From: Bog-159 sp963738375
GTDB lineage: Bacteria; Acidobacteriota; Terriglobia; Bryobacterales; Bryobacteraceae
DNA: 64,000 nt
NCBI GenBank assembly: GCA_963738375.1
Contig: CAVTWL010000004.1
Coordinates: forward strand, 1,240,001-1,304,000
Reading direction: 5' to 3'
Numbering within the stretch: the stretch's first letter is position 1; each line of letters begins with the position of its first letter. Made by a program: the position numbers and the translations under genes. Under the pieces are notes generated by a model. It saw nothing but the letters and a program-made list of their open reading frames with translations, was not told the DNA's origin and searched no databases. Shown here one piece after another: positions 57,542 through 64,000 of the stretch.

Positions 57542-58544
57542 GACACAGACGTGGGCATTGGTAGGCAGCGAATCGCTGGTGGGACGCGAGGTGCGCGACC
57601 TGGTGGCGGTGGGGCACGTGCCGGTGGATCTGAAACTGCTGTCGGAAGATCCCGAAAAGCAGGGCGCTCTGACGGAGCAGGCCGGCGAGCCGGCATTGGT
57701 ATTCGGCCTGGATGAAACGGCAATCCGCACAGCGCCGGTGGTGCTGCTGGCGGGGTCGGCGGACTCCGCCCTGAAGGCTCTGGATCTGAGGGCGGGCATG
57801 CCGGGCACCATTGACTTGACGCACGCCCTGGAAGACCACCCGAGTTCTTTGATTCGCGCTCCGTTCGTGGAGCCGGAGGGATTTCACGCCCCAGAGGATG
57901 CGGTTCATCTGATTGCGCATCCGGCGGCGATCGCCCTGGCGATGGTGCTGCCGCGGCTGCATGCCGAGTTTCCCCTGCGGCGATCGGTAATCCACATTTT
58001 CGAACCTGCCAGCGAACGCGGCACGCGGGGCGTGGAGGAGTTGCAGCAACAGACGGTCGGCTTATTGTCATTTAAGAGCATGCCGAAGAAGATCTTCGAC
58101 GCGCAATTGAGTTTCAATATGCTGGCGCAGCTCGGCGAAGAAGCGCCGGTGACGCTCGAATCGCTGGAATTGAGGATCGAGCGGCATCTGGCGATCCTGC
58201 TTTCGCGCGGCACGGGGACGATCGCAGCGCAGGCGCCCATGCCGTCGTTGCGGCTGATTCAGGCGCCGGTGTTTCACGGCTATAGCATTTCTTTGTGGGT
58301 GGAGTTCGAGCAGAACCCGGGTGTGGCTGCCCTGGAGGCGGCGCTGGCGCACAAGCGGATCGACGTACGCAATTCAGATCTGGAGCCGCCCTCGGCGGCG
58401 GGCATGGCGGGCCAGGACGGTGTCGCCGTAGGAGCGATCACCATGGACCGGAACCATCCGCAGGCATGCTGGATGTGGCTGGTGGCGGACAATCTGCGTC
58501 TGGCGGCGGAGAATGCCGTGGCGGTGGGGAGCGAATTTCTATGA
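57534..58544 (+). CDS. Aspartate-semialdehyde-dehydrogenase-like protein lacking the catalytic Cys
   Basis: 336 aa from a TTG start overlapping pssA. It has the Rossmann start WALVGSESLVGREVRDLV and the dimerisation half with FEPASERGTRGVEELQQQTV and FNMLAQLGEEAPVT, as in Asd/USG-1 proteins. The active enzyme has NPNCST; here the region reads AHPAAIALAMVLP, so the catalytic cysteine is absent. Activity as Asd is therefore unlikely. A regulatory, structural or different catalytic role is open. Confidence 0.85.
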   Translation: MAKTQTWALVGSESLVGREVRDLVAVGHVPVDLKLLSEDPEKQGALTEQAGEPALVFGLDETAIRTAPVVLLAGSADSALKALDLRAGMPGTIDLTHALEDHPSSLIRAPFVEPEGFHAPEDAVHLIAHPAAIALAMVLPRLHAEFPLRRSVIHIFEPASERGTRGVEELQQQTVGLLSFKSMPKKIFDAQLSFNMLAQLGEEAPVTLESLELRIERHLAILLSRGTGTIAAQAPMPSLRLIQAPVFHGYSISLWVEFEQNPGVAALEAALAHKRIDVRNSDLEPPSAAGMAGQDGVAVGAITMDRNHPQACWMWLVADNLRLAAENAVAVGSEFL

Positions 58545-59059
58545 GAATGGCGGAAATCGCGGCATTAGCGTTGGCACTGGGGGCGGCCGGCTGCGGGTAT
58601 CATGTGGCAGGGAAAGCCGACCTGATGCCGCAGACGATACACACGATCGCCATCGCGCCGTTTGCAAACCGGACCATTCAGTACAAGCTGGCTCAGCGAC
58701 TGCCTGCCGATATTACGAGGGAATTCATCTCACGCACGCGCTACAAAATCGTCAACGATCCGAAGACGGCCGATGCGGTTCTGAATGGCGCCGTAGTGAA
58801 TTTCGTATCGTACCCAATCATTGCGGATCAGGCATCGGGACGCGCGACGGTGGTGCAGTGCAGCGCTTACCTGAACGTGACGTTGACGGAGAGGGCGACT
58901 GGCAAGGTGCTGTTCACCCGGCCTTCGCTTGAGGCGCGCGAGCGCTATGAAATCAGCGTGGATCCGCAGACGTATTTCGACGAGAGCGGAGCGGGCGTGG
59001 AGCGGCTTTCGAAGGACGTGGCCAAAGACGTAGTGACTTCGATTTTGGAGAAGTTTTGA
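58541..59059 (+). CDS. lptE: LPS-assembly lipoprotein LptE-like
   Basis: 172 aa. Lipoprotein signal with lipobox AAGC at about residues 15-18, then GYHVAGKADLMPQTIHTIAI and APFANRTIQYKLAQRLPADI, the family beginning. LptE plugs and supports LptD in the outer membrane. The start is the ATG overlapping the previous stop (ATGA), with GGGGAG upstream. Confidence 0.88.
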   Translation: MRMAEIAALALALGAAGCGYHVAGKADLMPQTIHTIAIAPFANRTIQYKLAQRLPADITREFISRTRYKIVNDPKTADAVLNGAVVNFVSYPIIADQASGRATVVQCSAYLNVTLTERATGKVLFTRPSLEARERYEISVDPQTYFDESGAGVERLSKDVAKDVVTSILEKF

Positions 59060-59063
59060 AGGC

Positions 59064-60146
59064 ATGACTCCGACGCAGCTGCTCGCCCGTCTGGAACAGC
59101 GGGGTGCGGCGCCCGCTTATTTGTTCCTGGGTCCGGAAGCGTATCACCGGCAGCGGGCGCGGGCGGCAGTGCGGAAAGCAGCCATCGGCGAGGAGGGCGG
59201 CGAGAGCGCGGTCACGCGCTACGACCTGAACGAGACGGCGCTGGCGGAGGTGATCGACGATGCACGGGCGCTTTCGCTGTTTGCCTCGGAGCGGATTATT
59301 TTCGCGGGGAATGCGGAGGCTGCCCTGCCCCGCACGCGATCCGACGAGGACGCCGAGGATGGAGAGGGCGGCGGCGGTTCGGCGGATGTTCTCTCGGCTT
59401 ATATGAAAGACCCGACGCCTGGCGTGGTGGTGGTATTCGACGCGCCGCGCTTCGACTTCGAAGGCGAGGATAAACGCAAGCAGGAGCGGGTCCGCAAGTT
59501 TTACTCGGCGGTGGGGGAGGCAGTCGAATTCAAGCGGGCCTCCGCGGACGAAGCGCGGCGCGAAGCGGTGGAACTGGCGAAGCGCACCGGCTTGCGAATG
59601 GATCGCGAAATGGTGGATTTGCTGGTGGAAGCGCTGGCGGCGGACCTGACCCGCATCGGGGTGGAGGTGGAAAAATTGGCGCTGTACGCGGGCGGCCGGG
59701 CGGTCACCGGGGAAGATGTGGCGCTGTTGATTCCGGATGCGCGGGCGACGACGATCTTCGCGCTGGTAGCGGCATTGGGGCGGCGGGACCGCACGCAATC
59801 GCTGGCGATTTTGGACACCCTGTTTCGCGAAGGAGAGTATCTGCCGCTGGCACTTTCGTTCCTGGCGGCGCAGTTTCGCGCGGCGCTGGTGGCCAAGGAG
59901 GCTGGCTTACGCAGCCCGCAGCAGGTGCAGGGACACTTCGCCAAGATGGGCGCGCCGATGTGGGGATCGCGAGCCGAGCAGGTATTTCAGACCGTGGGGA
60001 AATTTTCAAGAGCGCACTTGGAACGCGCCATGGAGTTGACGTTCGAGGCGGACAGAGATTTACGGAGCGCGCGGCCGGACGACCGCATCGTGATGGAACA
60101 GTTTATCTTGCGCTTGACGGATGCGGGGACGCCGCTTACGCGGTAG
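59064..60146 (+). CDS. holA: DNA polymerase III subunit delta
   Basis: Clamp-loader subunit of 360 aa. TPTQLLARLEQRGAAPAYLF and LGPEAYHRQRARAAVRKAAI are typical; the central DLTRIGVEVEKLALYAGGRA and the C-terminal domain (DRTQSLAILDTLFREGEYLP) complete it. Its position after lptE is very common. The end overlaps rpsT on the other strand by 11 bp. Confidence 0.93.
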   Translation: MTPTQLLARLEQRGAAPAYLFLGPEAYHRQRARAAVRKAAIGEEGGESAVTRYDLNETALAEVIDDARALSLFASERIIFAGNAEAALPRTRSDEDAEDGEGGGGSADVLSAYMKDPTPGVVVVFDAPRFDFEGEDKRKQERVRKFYSAVGEAVEFKRASADEARREAVELAKRTGLRMDREMVDLLVEALAADLTRIGVEVEKLALYAGGRAVTGEDVALLIPDARATTIFALVAALGRRDRTQSLAILDTLFREGEYLPLALSFLAAQFRAALVAKEAGLRSPQQVQGHFAKMGAPMWGSRAEQVFQTVGKFSRAHLERAMELTFEADRDLRSARPDDRIVMEQFILRLTDAGTPLTR

Positions 60147-60405
60147 CCATGGCTTTCAGCTTCAAGTGCAGGTTCGACTTGTAGCGCGCCGCGGTGTTCT
60201 TCTTGATGATGCCGGTCTTGGCGGAACGGTCAATCAGCGAGAAAGTGGCGGGCAGCAGGTCAGTAGCGGCCTTGACATCCTTGGAAGTGAGGGCGCGCCT
60301 CATGGCACGGATCTGGTGACGGAGGCGAGACTTATTCTGCCGGTTGTACTCGGTACGCTTTTCGTCTTGTCGCACGCGCTTCAGCGCGGAAAAATGATTT
60401 GCCAT
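60136..60405 (-). CDS. rpsT: 30S ribosomal protein S20
   Basis: 89 aa, basic three-helix protein binding 16S rRNA. MANHFSALKRVRQDEKRTEY, then NRQNKSRLRHQIRAMRRAL and KKNTAARYKSNLHLKLKAMA are standard. It ends inside holA. Confidence 0.97.
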   Translation of the reverse strand: MANHFSALKRVRQDEKRTEYNRQNKSRLRHQIRAMRRALTSKDVKAATDLLPATFSLIDRSAKTGIIKKNTAARYKSNLHLKLKAMATA

Positions 60406-60494
60406 CTGGAAACAGGGTAATCCTTACAAGAGATTCGTAATAGTCAGGATAGCGCAAGCGGCGTGTTTGGGTCAAGCGGCTTGGACGGGCGTAT

Positions 60495-61832
60495 TCATTT
60501 CGCAGAGGGCGGCGCGGTGGTAGTCCAATACATGGCGAGACGGTCCGGAAGGCGGAGGGCCTCATGAACCACGCCCAGGAACGATTCCCCGATCGCGGCC
60601 GGCGGGACGATGAAGAGAGTGCGGATGGAATCGAAGGTGCCCCAGCGATTGGGGTCGCTGGACAGTGGTATGAAGGCGAGAGAGTCGTCGGGAGGAGGCG
60701 GCGGGGGGCCCAGGCTTTCGAGGTTGGCCCAGACCTGGTATCTCTTCCCGGCGACAGTCAGGGTATCGAGCTGAACGCCGACAAGGTAGTAACGTCTTAA
60801 GGTGTCGAAGTCGGTTGGATACACCTGGCGGATGATGCGCGTCACGTGTCCGGATGCGGCGGCGCCCTTGGGCACAACGATGGAACCCTTCTTTTTGACG
60901 TCGCGGGACACCGTCAGAGAGAGCCGGCTACCGGCGGTCATGGTGCGTTCGTCGATGGACTCGATGAGGCTCATGGGGAGGACCAGGCCTTCGGGCAGGA
61001 GCGGATCGTCCGCCGCGTTTACGGCTACCGGCGCCAGCGGCACCGAGGAGGTGGACGGCGCGGCATCAAGAGCCGTCTCGACCAGAAGGTTGCCGCGCTT
61101 GGGGATGTACTGCCGGCAATCGGCGGCGTGCGCTGTCAGGCGAACCTCACGTCCGGAGCGCTCGCGTAATGTAAGATCCATGGACACGGGCAACAGGACG
61201 GCGGTAGCGGCCAATTGGATGCGCGAGTATTCAAGGATCTGGGTTACTGCCTGGATGCCCAGATCCGGCGGTATGCCTTCGGCTTGCAGGGCTAGGCGCA
61301 CGACGTCGAGGTTATCGGGTTCGGCCCAGATCGAACCAGAATAACCACTCCTCACGGCACGCCCCTCTTTTAGAAATGAGTAGGTGCTGGCTTCTTTCGG
61401 CATGGCGAAGTCGGAACGCAATAATGGCCGGCCCTGTTTGAGTTCGTCAGGCGCATCGTAATAAGTGGCGTTGACGGTTTGAAAGAGGGCGCGGGAATAG
61501 AGCGCGAATGAGCCAGTTCCCGCCTGGGAGTAGACCGCCAGGATTTCCTTGAGCCTGGCGCGATCGGCAGCGGCGGCGGGCCAGGCATATAACTCTTTGC
61601 CGCCGATTACGCCGCCTTCGACACTGAGCGGCGGGATCTCCAGCGGCGCACCCGAGCCAGTTCGAAGGGTCTGGCCGAGTGACACGGTGCAGACGAAGTC
61701 GGGAGTGGCAGCGAGGCTTTCCGACATCTTGCGGCGAATGCGGGTAACCGGAGCGGTGCCTGGGGCAGCCGTGCCAACAGCAAGCTGGAAAGCGAGAACG
61801 AACCAGAGGCACGCACGGAAGCGCCGGGCCAT
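60495..61832 (-). CDS. Secreted protein of unknown function
   Basis: 445 aa from MARRFRACLWFVLAFQLAVG, a signal peptide; the longer frame to 61937 adds an unlikely prefix. The early block MSESLAATPDFVCTVSLGQT is a pattern I recall from secreted acidobacterial proteins. LTVSRDVKKKGSIVVPKGAA and ASGHVTRIIRQVYPTDF in the last third resemble a small beta-domain found in surface or secretion proteins. Function unknown. Divergent from the protease gene, 55 bp apart. Confidence 0.7.
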   Translation of the reverse strand: MARRFRACLWFVLAFQLAVGTAAPGTAPVTRIRRKMSESLAATPDFVCTVSLGQTLRTGSGAPLEIPPLSVEGGVIGGKELYAWPAAAADRARLKEILAVYSQAGTGSFALYSRALFQTVNATYYDAPDELKQGRPLLRSDFAMPKEASTYSFLKEGRAVRSGYSGSIWAEPDNLDVVRLALQAEGIPPDLGIQAVTQILEYSRIQLAATAVLLPVSMDLTLRERSGREVRLTAHAADCRQYIPKRGNLLVETALDAAPSTSSVPLAPVAVNAADDPLLPEGLVLPMSLIESIDERTMTAGSRLSLTVSRDVKKKGSIVVPKGAAASGHVTRIIRQVYPTDFDTLRRYYLVGVQLDTLTVAGKRYQVWANLESLGPPPPPPDDSLAFIPLSSDPNRWGTFDSIRTLFIVPPAAIGESFLGVVHEALRLPDRLAMYWTTTAPPSAK

Positions 61833-61887
61833 AATAGGACTCAGTATCGCATAACGAAGAGATTGCAACGCCAGAAGGAGTGAAGCA

Positions 61888-64000
61888 ATGACCCGTCTTT
61901 GGATCGTCTTACTCGCGCTGCCGCTGTGCGGCGGCACCCTACCCGGGCGCTACATGGTCGTACTGACCGGCGAATCGGCTGCGCAGTTGATCGTACGCAC
62001 GGTTGCGGAGAGCCAGCGGCATGCATCGCTACTGGGGCAACTGGGGCAGGATGCCCGGGCGCGTGTGCGGCGGGCGCAGGCTCCGGTCCGGGCGCGGTTG
62101 GAGCAACGCGGTGCCCACATCCGGGGTTCGGTGAATACGTTGGCGAACGCGTTTTTCGTCGAGATTCGGGATGACAAGGCAGGGCGACTGGCGGGCGTGC
62201 GCGGGGTGCGGCGCGTGATCGCGGAACGGACATACCAACTGACTTTGGACCATGCGCTGCCCCTGCACAAGGTGCCGCAGGCTTGGAGCCTGGGTGGTGC
62301 GTATGCGCAGGGTGCGGGGATGCGAGTGGGCATGATCGACACCGGCATCCAGATCACACACCCTGGATTCAACGAAACGGGCTTTCAGGCGCCTGCCGGA
62401 TTTCCGGTGGCTGGCACAGCCAGCGACCTGGCGTACACGAATCAAAAGGTGATTGTGGCGCGCAGCTACGTAAGCCAGTGCCTGTCGACCGATCCGGATC
62501 CTTCGGCCCAAGACGATGTGGGACATGGGACGGGAACGGCGATGACGGCGGCGGGGGTCGAAAATACCGGCCCTCTGGCGACGATCACGGGAGTCGCGCC
62601 ACAAGCCTATTTGGGTAACTACAAAGTCTTTGGGTCGCCGGGCATCAACGACAGCACCAACAGTTGCGCGATCGAATCGGCCTTGGAAGACGCAGTTAAC
62701 GACGGTATGGACGTAGTGAATCTGAGCCTGGGAGCGGTGCCCGCGCCGCGCCTGGCGGACGATCCGGAGGTGCAGGCGATCGAAGCGGCGGCGGCTATGG
62801 GCGTAATTGTGGCGATCGCTGGTGGTAACAACGGCCCCGATCCCAACACCATCGGTTCACCGGGCACGGCGCCTTCCGCGATCACGCTGGGGGCGATGAA
62901 CAACGACCGTTACTTTGCGGCGCCTTTCCGGGTGGGAAGCAACGGACCGTATGCGGCGATTCCGGGGGCGGAAGGTTTGCCGGCGAGCTCGATTACGGCG
63001 CCCTTGGTGGACATATCGAGCAAGCTGGACTCGACCGGGCTGGCGTGCAATCCGCTGCCGGCCAACAGCCTCACCGGCGACATTGCGCTGATTTTGCGCG
63101 GGACCTGTACCTTCGAAGTGAAGCTCGATCATGCGCAACAGTCAGGCGCCGTAGCTGCGCTGATCTATACCTACTCGTCCAGTCCGGACGCCATCGTGAT
63201 GGCGGTGGGTACGGCCACGCTGCCCGCGGAAATGGTGAGCAATCAGGACGGTCTTACGATCAAGCAACTGGTGGCCAGCCCGGCGGAAGCCACCATGTCG
63301 TTTACGCAAGCGGCATTCGCGACGGATCCGAATCGTATCGCGGGTTTCTCGTCACTTGGCCCCAGCGTGGATCTTTCGATCAAGCCGGATCTGCTGGCAG
63401 TGGGCGAGAATTTCTATACGGCGGCGCAGAGTACCGACGCAAGCGGAGAGCTTTACAATGCGCAGGGCTATGTGGTGTCGCAAGGCACCAGTTACTCGAC
63501 GCCGCTGGTATCGGGCGCGGCGGCCGTACTGAAGGCGGCGCGGCCCGGACTGACGCCACTCGAATACAAATCCCTGTTGGTGAATAGCGCCGCGGCGGCG
63601 TTCCCGGGGCTGCAACAATCCGTGCAGGACGCGGGGGCCGGCATGCTCGATTTGAATGCCGCGGTGCTGGCTACGGTGGCGGCTAACCCGACGTCGCTGA
63701 GCTTCGGAGTGGGACCTGGAACGGCATCGCTAGCGGCGACCGTGCGGCTTTCCAATCTCGGGTATGGCGGCGATCAGTATCGGATTTCGGTGGCGCCCAC
63801 AGGCTCTTCGCCGGGTCCGATTCCGGCTGTTTCCAGCGTGGCGCTTGCTGCCGGCACTTACTCCGATGTTTCCTTCTCGTTCGCGGCATCCAACCTGGCG
63901 GCGGGCGCATACGGGGGATTCATTGTGGTGCAGGGGGCAAATGCAGGGACAGTGGCGCGCATCCCATATTGGTATGGCGTAGCATCGCCGGCGCCGGCGC
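61888..64000 (+). CDS. Secreted subtilisin-like (S8) protease with PA domain, runs off the window
   Basis: At least 704 aa, open to the last base. AAGGAG lies 8 nt before the ATG. The signal MTRLWIVLLALPLCGG is followed by an inhibitor-I9-like propeptide (GRYMVVLTGESAAQLIV, then NALANAFFVEI-like NTLANAFFVEI). The catalytic triad is visible: Asp about 151 in GMIDTGIQITHPGF, His about 213 in DDVGHGTGTAMTAAG, Ser about 535 in SQGTSYSTPLVSGAAAVLKA. Residues about 370-440 are a protease-associated domain (LTGDIALILRGTCTFEVKLD, then QQSGAVAALIYTY). After the catalytic domain an Ig-like repeat begins (NPTSLSFGVGPGTASLAATV). It is the PA-subtilase group; substrate unknown. Confidence 0.95.
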   Translation, partial: MTRLWIVLLALPLCGGTLPGRYMVVLTGESAAQLIVRTVAESQRHASLLGQLGQDARARVRRAQAPVRARLEQRGAHIRGSVNTLANAFFVEIRDDKAGRLAGVRGVRRVIAERTYQLTLDHALPLHKVPQAWSLGGAYAQGAGMRVGMIDTGIQITHPGFNETGFQAPAGFPVAGTASDLAYTNQKVIVARSYVSQCLSTDPDPSAQDDVGHGTGTAMTAAGVENTGPLATITGVAPQAYLGNYKVFGSPGINDSTNSCAIESALEDAVNDGMDVVNLSLGAVPAPRLADDPEVQAIEAAAAMGVIVAIAGGNNGPDPNTIGSPGTAPSAITLGAMNNDRYFAAPFRVGSNGPYAAIPGAEGLPASSITAPLVDISSKLDSTGLACNPLPANSLTGDIALILRGTCTFEVKLDHAQQSGAVAALIYTYSSSPDAIVMAVGTATLPAEMVSNQDGLTIKQLVASPAEATMSFTQAAFATDPNRIAGFSSLGPSVDLSIKPDLLAVGENFYTAAQSTDASGELYNAQGYVVSQGTSYSTPLVSGAAAVLKAARPGLTPLEYKSLLVNSAAAAFPGLQQSVQDAGAGMLDLNAAVLATVAANPTSLSFGVGPGTASLAATVRLSNLGYGGDQYRISVAPTGSSPGPIPAVSSVALAAGTYSDVSFSFAASNLAAGAYGGFIVVQGANAGTVARIPYWYGVASPAPA

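Overview
The window is high-GC DNA that reads as an Acidobacteriota chromosome, most like the Solibacter/Bryobacter group. The signs are a PadR regulator overlapping an ADOP-type MacB/FtsX permease, a secreted single-haem CxxCH protein, a DUF6599-like secreted protein, TPR-CHAT and ZAS (zinc-binding anti-sigma) membrane proteins, and a dense set of housekeeping genes (mreBCD, secA, uvrA, mutS2, tatA/tatC, accD, folC, holA, rpsT). Taxonomy is inferred from gene content only. There is no rRNA operon, CRISPR array, insertion sequence or prophage. One tRNA (Ala, CGC) is present.

Layout: (1) 1-6588, an RND multidrug exporter: two MdtB/MdtC-like permeases and an outer-membrane factor, with an RlmI-like rRNA methyltransferase starting directly after it. 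(2) 7767-12365, a strong promoter, padR and the ADOP permease, then a convergent NicO-type metal exporter. (3) 12406-18141, a coupled run: an RpiB-DeoC fusion with an unexplained N-terminal module, a GAF-GAF-PP2C phosphatase, lysA, a cytochrome-like secreted protein and a secreted hydrolase-like protein. (4) 18125-25865 on the minus strand: rnj, a broken ABC exporter, a DUF6599-like protein and secA. (5) 26035-26659, a 49-aa protein plus a nucleotidyltransferase interrupted by an in-frame amber codon. (6) 26667-30696, a beta-propeller lipoprotein and mreBCD. (7) 30614-39759 on the minus strand: zinc-ribbon protein, NitT/TauT-like ABC ATPase and double permease, Ptb-like acyltransferase, two paralogous ZAS membrane proteins, an orphan 239-aa protein and a TPR-CHAT protease-like protein. 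(8) 39844-44330, uvrA (heavily frameshifted), a conserved unknown and a CPBP protease. (9) 44338-51279, mostly minus strand: mutS2, nudix, HAD phosphatase, tRNA-Ala, a methyltransferase, tatC, tatA and hpt. (10) 52182-60146, a long plus-strand run: rsfS, rlmH, accD, folC, plsC, psd, pssA, an Asd-like pseudoenzyme, lptE and holA, with rpsT opposite. (11) 60495-64000, a secreted unknown and a subtilisin-like protease that runs off the end.

Single-base indels are very uneven. They cluster at 1-900, 19818-21655 and 40280-42960, with isolated events at about 2167 and 16411. Long stretches such as 43563-64000 contain none that I could see. The breaks fall in conserved genes, and most of those I aligned by eye are insertions. 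This looks more like local consensus error than gene decay, so the broken genes may be intact in the organism.

The best candidate for an undescribed system is the minus-strand set 30614-35270 (TPR-CHAT, orphan protein and two ZAS membrane proteins, with no sigma factor). Second is the RpiB-DeoC fusion, which joins the two signature enzymes of the sugar-phosphate-utilising microcompartment class but has no shell genes nearby and lacks the usual RpiB cysteine.
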